A stretch of 64,000 nucleotides of DNA from Methylomonas montana (GTDB lineage: Bacteria; Pseudomonadota; Gammaproteobacteria; Methylococcales; Methylomonadaceae), in contig NZ_CP129884.1 in NCBI RefSeq assembly GCF_030490285.1, forward strand, positions 434,001-498,000, written 5' to 3'. Position numbers and translations under genes: made by a program. The notes under the pieces are model-generated. The model worked only from the letters and a program-made list of their open reading frames with translations. It did not search any database and was not told where the DNA came from. How positions within the stretch are numbered: position 1 is the stretch's first letter; each line of letters begins with the position of its first letter. Below are positions 1 to 7,480 of the stretch, in pieces.

Positions 1-1592
1 AAGATATGGCAAGCCATTTATTTGCCGAAGGCGCGAATGTAGTGCTGGCTCATGGTAAAAGCAGTTTGCATACCGCGTTGAAAACCATAGACCGCACTAC
101 GGCGCAAGGCTCGGAAGATGCATCGCAGCAGGCGGCTCGCTGGTTAACGGCCAGTAAAAAACGCGCATTTCTGGGGCAGATTGGCGTTTGCACAATAGAC
201 CAAGTGCTACTGTCGGTATTGCCGGTCAAGCATAAATTCGTGCGTAGTTTCGGTGTCCAGAAAAGCCTGTTGATTGTCGATGAAGTCCATGCTTATGACA
301 GCTATATGTATGGTCTATTGGCCAAAGTGCTGGAACAGCAGCATCAAGCAGGCGGCAGCGTGTTGCTGTTATCGGCGACTTTGCCGCAAAACCAGCGCCA
401 ATATCTAGCCAACAGTTGGGACAAAACCGCTATTGAAAACACCGATGTTTATCCGCTGATTACCCAGATTTACAATCGACAAACGCCGGGCTCGTTTCCT
501 ATTACCGATAGTCAACAATTGCCCGAACATCGTGAAGTCATGCTGGAAACTTGGCAATTACCCAAGCTGCAGTTTGACGATGCAAGCTTGCAACACATTA
601 TTTCCGCAGCCAGTCAGGGCGCAAAAGTCGCTGTGATTTGCAACTTGGTCGCCGATGCTCAGGGCTTGGCAAAACGCTTGTCTGACGTAGCCATCAATCC
701 GGATATTCCAGTCGATTTATTTCATTCCCGGTTTCGTTTTGCTGATCGGCAAGTTATAGAAGATGCTGTTAAAACCCGATACGGCAAAGACGAGAAAAAA
801 CGCGTACTAGGTGGGCGAATTTTGATTGCCACCCAAGTCATTGAACAGAGCTTGGATTTAGATTTCGACTGGATGATCACTCAGCTTTGCCCGGTTGATT
901 TATTGTTCCAACGCATGGGGCGCTTGCATCGCCATTTAAGGCCAGCAGGAAACAGGTCGCCGGATTTTAGAGTGCCGCGTTGTGTGGTAATTGTGCCTGA
1001 ACAGGCTCAACAATACGGACATACAGGCGAATATGTTTATCAAAACATCCGTGTGTTATGGCGCACCGAGCAACTGATTGGTCAGCATTCCAGCGTTGTG
1101 TTTCCCAAGGCTTATCGCGATTGGATAGGCAAAGTTTATCAAGACGATCCTTGGCCTGAGGAGCCGTCTATTATCACTGAGGCGTTTGAGCATTATCACG
1201 ATACCGTGCAAGAGACCGCCAAAATGGCTGCCGCTTGGGTGATGAATCTCGGCGTGGCGGAGCCTTTTTCCGACGAAAGCGATAAAGCAAGCCTGTTAAC
1301 TCGCGACGGCGAAATGAGCTTGACCGTGGTGCCGGTGCTTATTTCGGATAATCAACGATTTACCTTAGACCGAGAGGTAATGGATAAGCAAAGCAAGCTG
1401 TATTGGGAGCAACTCAGTTTAAATAGCATTTCGGTGCCAAATTCTTGGATCAGCCGGTTGGCTGAATGTCCCAAGGAAGATGGCGTCTATTTTCTGGCCT
1501 TGCAGGAAGACGGCGATCACTGGCGAACCGTGCTAGGCAAGCAGCAAATTATTTACAGCAAGACAATAGGCTTGCGGGTTGAAAATAATTAA
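1..1592 (+). CDS. cas3: CRISPR-associated helicase/nuclease Cas3, type I-E (5' end outside window)
   Basis: Cas3 is the ATP-dependent helicase-nuclease recruited by Cascade to degrade invading DNA. The reading frame is open from the first base, so the gene starts upstream; the N-terminal HD nuclease domain and Walker A motif are not in the window. What remains is the helicase half: a DEVHAYD motif II typical of I-E Cas3, an LSATLP motif III, ATQVIEQSLDLDFD (motif V region) and a QRMGRLHRH motif VI arginine finger, followed by the accessory C-terminal domain. The stop is TAA at 1590-1592. An antitoxin gene follows after 37 bp and probably shares its transcript, ending at the terminator near 1885-1918. 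The internal ATG at 6 is unlikely to be the true start because it falls inside the helicase core. Confidence 0.96.
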   Translation, partial: DMASHLFAEGANVVLAHGKSSLHTALKTIDRTTAQGSEDASQQAARWLTASKKRAFLGQIGVCTIDQVLLSVLPVKHKFVRSFGVQKSLLIVDEVHAYDSYMYGLLAKVLEQQHQAGGSVLLLSATLPQNQRQYLANSWDKTAIENTDVYPLITQIYNRQTPGSFPITDSQQLPEHREVMLETWQLPKLQFDDASLQHIISAASQGAKVAVICNLVADAQGLAKRLSDVAINPDIPVDLFHSRFRFADRQVIEDAVKTRYGKDEKKRVLGGRILIATQVIEQSLDLDFDWMITQLCPVDLLFQRMGRLHRHLRPAGNRSPDFRVPRCVVIVPEQAQQYGHTGEYVYQNIRVLWRTEQLIGQHSSVVFPKAYRDWIGKVYQDDPWPEEPSIITEAFEHYHDTVQETAKMAAAWVMNLGVAEPFSDESDKASLLTRDGEMSLTVVPVLISDNQRFTLDREVMDKQSKLYWEQLSLNSISVPNSWISRLAECPKEDGVYFLALQEDGDHWRTVLGKQQIIYSKTIGLRVENN

Positions 1593-1629
1593 AATAGACA
1601 AAATAGTCATTTTTTAAGAGGAGGATTTT

Positions 1630-1869
1630 ATGAAAACGATCAATGCTACCCAAGCCAAACAATCTTTCGGCGAATTGTTAAACAACGCCCAGCAGGAGCC
1701 GGTTGCCATCCAGAAGCACCAGAAAGATTTTGCCATTTTAGTGTCGTCCGCACGTTACCAAGAGTTATTAGCATTTGAAGACACATGTCTGCACAACTTG
1801 GCCGTATTAGCCGAACAGGAAGGCTATATTGGTGCCGATGCCAGTAAGAATTTGTTGGATAGTATTTGA
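1630..1869 (+). CDS. Phd/YefM-family antitoxin, last gene of the cas3 transcript
   Basis: This 79-residue protein begins MKTINATQAKQSFGELLNNA, the N-terminal pattern of Phd/YefM antitoxins, which bind their own operator and neutralise a partner toxin through a C-terminal tail. A strong AGAGGAGG ribosome binding site sits 6-8 nt before the ATG. It lies 37 bp after cas3 and is followed by an intrinsic terminator. No toxin follows directly. The nearest RelE-superfamily toxin starts at 2166, beyond the mini-CRISPR. YefM-YoeB style pairs combine this antitoxin family with a RelE-type toxin, so the two may be a split pair; that pairing is an inference. Confidence 0.85.
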   Translation: MKTINATQAKQSFGELLNNAQQEPVAIQKHQKDFAILVSSARYQELLAFEDTCLHNLAVLAEQEGYIGADASKNLLDSI

Positions 1870-1884
1870 TAGGCAAATCTGACT

Positions 1885-1918
1885 TATAAAAAAGGGGTGA
1901 TAACTGCTCACCCCTTTT
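1885..1918. terminator. bidirectional intrinsic terminator between phd and the mini-CRISPR
   Basis: Arms AAAAGGGGTGA (1890-1900) and TCACCCCTTTT (1908-1918) form a perfect 11-bp stem with a 7-nt loop. On the plus strand the stem ends in TTTTGTTTT, terminating cas3-phd. On the minus strand it is followed by a run of six T (1893-1888), giving a strong terminator for the mini-CRISPR transcript that arrives from the right. Confidence 0.85.
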
Positions 1919-2008
1919 GTTTTAAGCCCCGCGGGTGCGGGGAACACTGAGCAATCTAGTTAATTAACCAGATTTTATTTGGTTCATCCTCGCGGGTGTG
2001 AGGATGGG
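1919..2008 (-). CRISPR. single-spacer mini-CRISPR (crRNA-like RNA) with two degenerate type I-E repeats
   Basis: Read on the minus strand, 2008-1980 and 1947-1919 are degenerate versions of the 29-bp repeat of the main array, separated by exactly 32 nt (1979-1948), the spacer length of that array. The first repeat matches 22 of 29 positions. Its last eight bases (ATGAACCA, against ATGAACCG) are almost intact, and one stem change is compensated (C8/G19 to T8/A19), although A10 faces C17. The second repeat keeps 20 of its first 21 bases, including the whole hairpin, while its last eight are lost. So the parts needed for one mature Cas6e-processed 61-nt crRNA (5' handle, 32-nt guide, 3' hairpin) are largely preserved and the dispensable ends have decayed. 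A terminator follows directly and a promoter-like sequence precedes it. The guide starts AATAAAATCTGG. Confidence 0.9.
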
Positions 2009-2011
2009 TGG

Positions 2012-2042
2012 ATTTTACACGAAAGCAATAAGTTTTTTCCAA
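2012..2042 (-). promoter_or_regulatory. candidate promoter of the mini-CRISPR (minus strand)
   Basis: On the minus strand TTGGAA (2042-2037) and TAAAAT (2017-2012) form a sigma70-like pair with 19-nt spacing, slightly longer than ideal. Transcription would start near 2004-2006, at the left edge of the first degenerate repeat and before its hairpin, so the RNA would have essentially no leader. The -35 lies inside the candidate Cascade target site. Confidence 0.5.
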
Positions 2043-2057
2043 TCAGATTTTATTCTT
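2023..2057 (-). promoter_or_regulatory. candidate Cascade target site (AAG PAM plus seed match to the mini-CRISPR spacer)
   Basis: On the minus strand the sequence reads AAG (2057-2055) followed by AATAAAATCTG (2054-2044). These 11 bases are identical to the first 11 bases of the mini-CRISPR spacer. After position 12 the 32-nt protospacer diverges, although ATTGCT near the distal end is shared with a one-base offset. AAG is the canonical I-E PAM. The site sits between the two divergent promoters, 8 bp from the -35 box of the relE-Cascade promoter and over the -35 of the mini-CRISPR promoter. Seed-only pairing would be expected to permit Cascade binding without Cas3 cleavage. Confidence 0.75.
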
Positions 2058-2065
2058 AGAAAAAA

Positions 2066-2094
2066 TTGACAGGCATTTTTATGGAGAGTAGGAT
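2066..2094 (+). promoter_or_regulatory. sigma70 promoter of the relE-cas8e-cas11-cas7e-cas5e-cas6e operon
   Basis: A perfect TTGACA -35 box (2066-2071) is followed after 17 bp by TAGGAT (2089-2094), a good -10 box. Transcription should begin near 2101. It is the only convincing promoter between the phd terminator and the Cascade genes. Confidence 0.8.
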
Positions 2095-2109
2095 TTTGCC
2101 CGTCGTTAT

Positions 2110-2121
2110 CATCTTAAGATG
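2110..2121. promoter_or_regulatory. perfect palindrome, candidate operator
   Basis: CATCTTAAGATG is a 12-bp perfect palindrome about 10 bp after the expected start site of the relE-Cascade transcript. Its place suits an autoregulatory operator for the antitoxin or a toxin-antitoxin complex, but nothing in the sequence proves it. Confidence 0.4.
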
Positions 2122-2165
2122 AATTCATGAAACTATGCCCATCCTTAATTAGGAGCGCCTGATTG

Positions 2166-2447
2166 ATGCGTCAGATTGATTTCACTAAATCAGCAGAAAA
2201 AAGCCTGCGAAAACTGGCCGAATCGGATCAGCGTATCGCCCGGCAAATCAAAGTCAAACTACTGGCTTTACTGCAAGAACCGCAGCCGCAGGAGTCGCTA
2301 AAAATGGTTGGCAATCCCGAATATCTTCGGGTTCGGGTCGGTAAATACAGGATCATCTACCGCTTTGACGATGCCAAACTTTACATCGTGCTGATCGCCA
2401 AACGGGAAATTGTTTACGAAGAATTTGCCCGACTCATGCACAGATAA
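2166..2447 (+). CDS. RelE/ParE-superfamily toxin, first gene of the Cascade operon
   Basis: This 93-residue basic protein has the compact RelE fold signature: an N-terminal FTKSAEKSLRKL helix and the core strand RVRVGKYRIIYRFDD followed by a YIVLIAKREIVY strand. Family members are mRNA interferases or gyrase poisons. The ATG at 2166 is chosen over an in-frame TTG at 2163; the AGGAG at 2151-2155 is 10 nt from the ATG. It is the first cistron after the promoter at 2066-2094 and lies 31 bp before cas8e. Its only nearby antitoxin candidate is the Phd-type gene on the far side of the mini-CRISPR. A second, different RelE-type toxin is at 8745. Confidence 0.85.
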   Translation: MRQIDFTKSAEKSLRKLAESDQRIARQIKVKLLALLQEPQPQESLKMVGNPEYLRVRVGKYRIIYRFDDAKLYIVLIAKREIVYEEFARLMHR

Positions 2448-2478
2448 ATCCAATAAAAAATTCGTTTTGGTATAGCTC

Positions 2479-4023
2479 ATGAACCTACTCACTGACGACT
2501 GGATACCGGTTGAAATCGACGGAAAGTCGCAACGCATTTCCCTGCAAACCCTACTTTGCGACGATCCGGATTGCATAATCAAAACCTTTCGCGATGACAT
2601 GGAGCTGGCTACCTTGCAGTTGTTGGTTTGTCTGGTGCAGGTAGTGTTGATGCCGGACGACAAAAAAACATTACTCAGCCGCTGGCAAAGCCCGATGTCT
2701 GCAAGCGATTATAAACAAGGGATCAAATCGTATCTCGACTGGTTTGATCTGCTGCACCCCAAAACCCCGTTTATGCAGACGGCCAGCGTTGTGCCGGAAA
2801 AGGGCAACAAAAACTGGGCGTCCTTACAAAAGCTGTTTATGGGCTTGCCGGAAAGAAGCAGTTCCAGCCCCTCATCCAGTGCTTTTTTCGATACCACGGA
2901 TGAAATTACTGCGCTCCATATCGGCGACGCAGCCATCGCCTTGTTCCAGCAAGCTACGAATGGTTTTAGCCTGGGCGGTGTTGGGTATTCGGTGGGACTA
3001 AAAGGCTCCATGCCTCTAACGACGCTAATTGTGGGGGACACACTCAGAAAGACCGTCTGGTGCAATGTCCTGAGTCGCGATTTTTTGCAACCTTTCCATA
3101 TTCTCGATGCGTCGCTACAAGAACCTACCTGGGTTACGCCGCCACATAGCAAGTTTACAGAGGAACATGCACACCACATCGGCTTGGCAAGGGGTTTGTT
3201 TTGGCAACCGGCAAAAGTTAAATTGGAGTTGATTAATGGTGAAGTGACCGGCTTTCATAAAGATGCGGGTACATGCACCATCACTAATTACTGGCTACAT
3301 CCTCATACTCCTATCGATATTCCTCGACTTAAAGCCAATAACCCTAAAGAAAAACCGTATCTATCAGCGCAAGGTGATTTGCCGCTATGGGGACAAATGC
3401 TGAGCTATTTTTACACTCCCAATCAAGCCGACCGGCTCAGAGAAAAAGGCGCAAGTTCCGCGTTGGTAGTCCAGCAATACGAGCAGGTCTGGCTAACCGA
3501 GGGTATAGCTTTAGCCGTCGGCGGCTATGTAAAAGGTAATAGCGCCGAAAGTTTGGCCGGCAGACGACATGAAATATATAGCCTTGCTCAGGGCTGGCAG
3601 GACAACAGCCCTGAACTGGATAACCTGATTGCATTTGCCTTGCTGTGTCAACAGCGTCTGAACTTGGCTGTAAATGAGTTTGCAGATATGGCGGAAAAGA
3701 CCTTCAAAGATCGCCGAGAAAACAAACCCAAGAAACCCGGCAAGGACGGACATTTTAAAAAGAACCTCAAAGCCAAAGCCAAACAACTGTATTTCAATAA
3801 TTCCGAAAGTCTGATGCATGGCTTATTAAAGGATTTTCACTGGAATGATGACTTAGTGCCGCATCAGCAAAAATTTACCGGCTTAGCCAAACAAGTATTC
3901 GAACAAGTCGTCAGCCCCTATGAACACGAAGACAAAATGCTGGAGCCGGTTTTAATCAGCCGCCAAAAACTAAACGACATGCTCAACAAATTAAATAAAC
4001 CAGCAACAGGAGTTAGCCCATGA
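2479..4023 (+). CDS. cas8e: Cascade large subunit Cas8e (CasA/Cse1)
   Basis: Cas8e recognises the PAM and starts DNA unwinding in type I-E Cascade, then recruits Cas3. The 514-residue length and the start MNLLTDDWIPV are characteristic of CasA, as are the LHPKTPFMQT region and the late four-helix bundle segment. It follows the RelE-type toxin by 31 bp and overlaps cas11 by 4 bp (ATGA), so the Cascade genes are translationally coupled. No frameshift or stop interrupts it, so Cascade appears intact. Confidence 0.96.
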   Translation: MNLLTDDWIPVEIDGKSQRISLQTLLCDDPDCIIKTFRDDMELATLQLLVCLVQVVLMPDDKKTLLSRWQSPMSASDYKQGIKSYLDWFDLLHPKTPFMQTASVVPEKGNKNWASLQKLFMGLPERSSSSPSSSAFFDTTDEITALHIGDAAIALFQQATNGFSLGGVGYSVGLKGSMPLTTLIVGDTLRKTVWCNVLSRDFLQPFHILDASLQEPTWVTPPHSKFTEEHAHHIGLARGLFWQPAKVKLELINGEVTGFHKDAGTCTITNYWLHPHTPIDIPRLKANNPKEKPYLSAQGDLPLWGQMLSYFYTPNQADRLREKGASSALVVQQYEQVWLTEGIALAVGGYVKGNSAESLAGRRHEIYSLAQGWQDNSPELDNLIAFALLCQQRLNLAVNEFADMAEKTFKDRRENKPKKPGKDGHFKKNLKAKAKQLYFNNSESLMHGLLKDFHWNDDLVPHQQKFTGLAKQVFEQVVSPYEHEDKMLEPVLISRQKLNDMLNKLNKPATGVSP

Positions 4024-4562
4024 GTCAACAGACAGAAGAGGACAGACAGCAGTTCTTACAAACTTTGTATAGCGAATATCAAGGCTTGAGTAATGGCGAT
4101 AAAGCGGGCATTCGCCGCACCATAGAGCCCGACGATTTACTGCTGAATCCAGCTTTCTATCACTTACTCCAAGCAACACTGGGTCAATTCCAAGCGGCTG
4201 AATTGACCAAAGCGCGTGATTTCTTCAAAAACCTGTCTCAAGTCGCACGATTGGTTTACTTGTTGCCGTTTGTTTCTCACGAGCCGCAAGGCAAACATTT
4301 CGGCGCTGTTTTAAGAGAGCTGGAGATCAGCGAACGGCGTTTGTTTTTGGTGATGCGCTCCGAATATCCGCAAGATTTGATCCAGTTACGGCGTTTATTA
4401 AAGCAATCCAAAGAACACAAAATCGACGGCATCGACTTCGGCGAGCTTTTGTATTACTGGGGTACTAATAAGAAACGGCAGTTGATGAAAGACTATTACT
4501 TGCCGTCCGGTAAAACACCCAGCGAAGAAACTATGGAAAACGTCTTAGACGTGCCTGAATAA
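4020..4562 (+). CDS. cas11: Cascade small subunit Cas11 (CasB/Cse2)
   Basis: Cas11 is present twice in Cascade and stabilises the displaced strand of the R-loop. The 180-residue protein is slightly longer than the E. coli CasB and shows the family core around FYHLLQATLG and LPFVSHEPQGKHFG, followed by the SERRLFLVMRSE helix. Its start overlaps the cas8e stop. A 53-bp gap separates it from cas7e; that gap contains TAAAATCTGATTAA (4582-4595), which resembles positions 3-16 of the mini-CRISPR spacer with one difference but lacks an AAG PAM and the first two seed bases. Confidence 0.93.
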   Translation: MSQQTEEDRQQFLQTLYSEYQGLSNGDKAGIRRTIEPDDLLLNPAFYHLLQATLGQFQAAELTKARDFFKNLSQVARLVYLLPFVSHEPQGKHFGAVLRELEISERRLFLVMRSEYPQDLIQLRRLLKQSKEHKIDGIDFGELLYYWGTNKKRQLMKDYYLPSGKTPSEETMENVLDVPE

Positions 4563-4615
4563 ACACTCCAACTATCGAATCTAAAATCTGATTAAACCTG
4601 CACAGGAACAGCACC

Positions 4616-5761
4616 ATGCCTAATAAAAACTTTGTTAATTTCCATATTTTGATCTCCCATAGCCCGTCTTGCCTGAATCGCGATGACATGGGTATGCAGA
4701 AAACCGCAATTTTTGGCGGTACACGCCGGGTACGAATTTCCAGTCAGAGTTTGAAACGTGCGATCCGCACATCGGCATACTACGAGGCCGAATTCGGCAA
4801 GCCCTCCGAACGAACCAAGCAACTAACTTTACTGCGCGACAAATACCGGGAGTTGCTGAAAGATAAATTTGATGAATCAGTAATAGACACCATTTTGATG
4901 GCGGTTGCAGGTGTTAAAGAAATTGAAGACTTAACGACAGAAACCAAGGGTGATAAAACAAAAACCAAGGGCACCGAATCCGGCGCAGTCGCAGCTTGGT
5001 CAGTGCATGAAATCGAAAAATATTGCCAGCTTTATACTCAGCTACAGACCGAACATTCCGACGACAAGGCATTTCAAAAAGCTTGGGAAAAAGAAACCAA
5101 AAAAGACGGATTCAAAAAATTTAACGACGCTTTTCAAAACAGCGTCGATATTGCCTTATCCGGACGCATGGCGACCTCCGGCATTATGACTTCAATCGAT
5201 GCCGCCCTAGCCGTGGCCCATGTCATCACGACGCATACCGTGGATGGTGATCTGGACTGGTTTACCGCCGTTGACGATTTAACTCAGGAAGCAGGAGAAA
5301 CCGGCTCGGCACATTTGGACACCCAGGAGTTCAGTGCAGGTGTGTTTTACCGTTACGCATCTCTGAATCTGGCGCAATTGCAAGAAAACCTTGGCGAAGT
5401 CAGCCGCGAAAAAGCCCTGGAAATTGCCGCGCATACCTTGCATATGCTGGCTACCGTTATTCCGGAAGCCAAACGCAACAGCACCGCCGCCGACAATCCA
5501 GCCGATTTTGTCTGTGTTGCCTTGAGCGACCAGCCGATTTCCTTGGCGAACGCCTTTGAGGAGCCGGTAAAAAGCAAACATGGCTTTCTCAAACCGTCCA
5601 TCGAGCAATTCATTGGCTACAAAGAACGGGTTTATCAGGGCTACGAGTTGGATGATCAGGTCGCCTTTTTCAGTTTGCACGACACGGGTCAATTACAAGG
5701 CCAAGCATGCACGTCATTGAGCAAACTCGAAAGTTGGTTAAAACAAGACGGTGAGGTTTAA
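4616..5761 (+). CDS. cas7e: Cascade backbone subunit Cas7e (CasC/Cse4)
   Basis: Six copies of Cas7e form the helical backbone that holds the crRNA spacer. The 381-residue protein has the typical start with NFHILISHSPSCLNRDD and the RVRISSQSLKRA segment, followed by a long variable thumb insertion and the GRMATSGIMTSIDAALAVAH region. Its ATG follows an ACAGGAACAG ribosome binding region. It is followed after 2 bp by cas5e. Confidence 0.96.
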   Translation: MPNKNFVNFHILISHSPSCLNRDDMGMQKTAIFGGTRRVRISSQSLKRAIRTSAYYEAEFGKPSERTKQLTLLRDKYRELLKDKFDESVIDTILMAVAGVKEIEDLTTETKGDKTKTKGTESGAVAAWSVHEIEKYCQLYTQLQTEHSDDKAFQKAWEKETKKDGFKKFNDAFQNSVDIALSGRMATSGIMTSIDAALAVAHVITTHTVDGDLDWFTAVDDLTQEAGETGSAHLDTQEFSAGVFYRYASLNLAQLQENLGEVSREKALEIAAHTLHMLATVIPEAKRNSTAADNPADFVCVALSDQPISLANAFEEPVKSKHGFLKPSIEQFIGYKERVYQGYELDDQVAFFSLHDTGQLQGQACTSLSKLESWLKQDGEV

Positions 5762-5763
5762 CC

Positions 5764-6441
5764 ATGCCCGAATTTTTAATCCTTAAATGCCAGGGCGCGA
5801 TGCAGGCTTGGGGCGGACACACTTATGAAGATTACCGCCCCAGTTTGATATTTCCCACCCGTAGTGCCGTAGTAGGGTTGCTGGGGGCTTGCTTGGGCTT
5901 GGAGCGAGGGCAGTCGGAGCAGCTTAAATTATTGAGTGACAGTTTTGAGCTGACGGTATTGGCTAATCCACGTCAGATCGAGCGACGTCATTTTGATCGA
6001 GAAATCGAACCGAGAAAGGTAACGCTACATAAAATGACCGACTATCATACCGTTTTGGCTGCCCGCCGCGCCGACGGTGGCCAACGCGACGATGCCATCG
6101 TCTCGCGGCGCGAGTATTTATGCGATGCCGAATTCACCTTGGCGCTGGTTTTTAAAGATCATGCCGAATACGGTTTGCAGCAGGTGCTGCAAGACATTAA
6201 AAAGCCGAAATACACGCCTTATCTGGGGCGGCGTTCTTGTCCATTGCATAGGCCGCTATTCGAAAGAGTTGTGGAAGCCGAAAGCGCTGAACAAGCCTTA
6301 AAGCAAATCGAGAGCACCGGCACACTTTACAGCGAAATCCCGCTGAAACCTGATCACGCCCCGATGCAAGTCCGCGACTTGCCACTATTCGGCAAAAACC
6401 GCCGCTTTGTGACACGGCCTGTCTACGTGTTGGGAGGTTGA
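5764..6441 (+). CDS. cas5e: Cascade subunit Cas5e (CasD)
   Basis: Cas5e binds the 5' handle of the crRNA and caps the Cas7e backbone next to Cas8e. The 225-residue protein begins MPEFLILKCQGAMQAWGGH, with the QGAMQAWG motif and the TRSAVVGLLGACLGLER segment diagnostic of CasD. It ends with LPLFGKNRRFVTRPVYVLGG. It lies 2 bp after cas7e and 1 bp before cas6e. Confidence 0.95.
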   Translation: MPEFLILKCQGAMQAWGGHTYEDYRPSLIFPTRSAVVGLLGACLGLERGQSEQLKLLSDSFELTVLANPRQIERRHFDREIEPRKVTLHKMTDYHTVLAARRADGGQRDDAIVSRREYLCDAEFTLALVFKDHAEYGLQQVLQDIKKPKYTPYLGRRSCPLHRPLFERVVEAESAEQALKQIESTGTLYSEIPLKPDHAPMQVRDLPLFGKNRRFVTRPVYVLGG

Positions 6442-6442
6442 G

Positions 6443-7153
6443 GTGTACTTTAGTCGAGTCAGAATTTCACCCAGCCGTTTAAGCCAACTTTTTCAATACA
6501 ATCACTACCAGCTACATCAGTTGTTATGGACATTATTTAAAGACAAACCTGAAAAAGAGCGCGATTTTCTGTTTCGTCAGGATACCGACCGGCAGGGAAT
6601 ACCGGTTTTTTATGTGTTATCTAAATATTTGCCCAACAGCTCTGACAACTCGCTGATAGTCGAGCCCAAACCTTTTCAGCCGAAACTACAAACAGGCGAT
6701 TTATTGTCTTTTAGCCTACGCGCCAATCCGGTTGAGCAAGTCAAGCAAGAACGTAGCGCGTCCGAGCAACTGCAACATGCGCAGCAGCGCAAAGCCAGAA
6801 ATTTACCGGAAAAAGAAACCAAAAAGCGCATTCATCATGATGTGGTCATGCACTTGAAAAAATCGCTGACCGATGACGAACGGCAATGCTATTCGCAAGC
6901 TGAACTGGAACAGCAAGCCGGTGACAAATGGTTGAACGAGCGTGCAGAGAACAACGGTTTCCGGGTGTTATCAGTCTCCGCGCAAGGCTATCAGCAGCAC
7001 CACTTCAAAAAACGCCAAATCAAAATCAGTACGCTGGATTTTGAAGGCGTATTGGAAGTGACCGATCCTGAGCTATTTATGAAAGTGTTGTATGAGGGGG
7101 TAGGCCGGGCTAAGGCTTTCGGTTGCGGCTTGCTGATGGTAAAGAGAGGGTGA
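6443..7153 (+). CDS. cas6e: crRNA-processing endoribonuclease Cas6e (CasE/Cse3)
   Basis: Cas6e cleaves the repeat at the base of its hairpin and leaves the 8-nt 5' handle on each crRNA. The 236-residue protein starts at GTG 6443, one base after the cas5e stop. Near residue 25 it has the YQLHQLLW motif whose histidine corresponds to the catalytic His20 of E. coli Cas6e, and it ends with the glycine-rich GVGRAKAFGCGLLMV loop. It is the only intact Cas6e here and would have to process both the main array and the mini-CRISPR. A decayed second copy of the same C-terminus lies at 8377-8535. Confidence 0.95.
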   Translation: MYFSRVRISPSRLSQLFQYNHYQLHQLLWTLFKDKPEKERDFLFRQDTDRQGIPVFYVLSKYLPNSSDNSLIVEPKPFQPKLQTGDLLSFSLRANPVEQVKQERSASEQLQHAQQRKARNLPEKETKKRIHHDVVMHLKKSLTDDERQCYSQAELEQQAGDKWLNERAENNGFRVLSVSAQGYQQHHFKKRQIKISTLDFEGVLEVTDPELFMKVLYEGVGRAKAFGCGLLMVKRG

Positions 7154-7243
7154 CGCGATTTATGTTATCGGTTGACAGCAAAAAACAAGAGTTAATCAAG
7201 CAATGGTAATATCCCTAAACTTGTTCAAAAGAGGTAACCCAAT

Positions 7244-7480
7244 ATGCAAGCCATCCTAAACAATACCGGGCAAATCACCATTCCAGAGCCGATACGCCGG
7301 CAGTTGCGCTTGCAGCCTGGCGATGCGGTTGAGGTGGTGATTGGCGAGGCCGGCGAAATCAAACTGTTGCCGGTCGGCGTTTCGATCACCAAGCTCAAAG
7401 GGATGCTACCTCAGCCGGCAAAGCCGTTGTCGCTCGAAGCCATGGAAGTAGCTATCGCTAAGGGTGCCATTGATTCATGA
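7244..7480 (+). CDS. AbrB/VapB-type antitoxin
   Basis: The 78-residue protein has the swapped-hairpin AbrB N-terminus (GQITIPEPIRRQLRLQPGD) used by VapB and MazE antitoxins to bind their own operator, with a short acidic C-terminal tail to cover the toxin. AGAGGTAA before the ATG is a plausible ribosome binding site. It overlaps the PIN-domain toxin by 4 bp (ATGA), the standard antitoxin-first arrangement. The pair is inserted between cas6e and cas1. Confidence 0.88.
   Translation: MQAILNNTGQITIPEPIRRQLRLQPGDAVEVVIGEAGEIKLLPVGVSITKLKGMLPQPAKPLSLEAMEVAIAKGAIDS

Noticed and set aside
4580-4611. Full second Cascade target before cas7e
   Set aside because: The PAM position is GAA and the first two seed bases mismatch, so only the internal similarity is reported.
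7171-7215. TTGACA upstream of the AbrB/PIN pair as a promoter
   Set aside because: No acceptable -10 lies at 16-19 bp; TAATAT is too far away. A promoter may exist but this pair does not support it.
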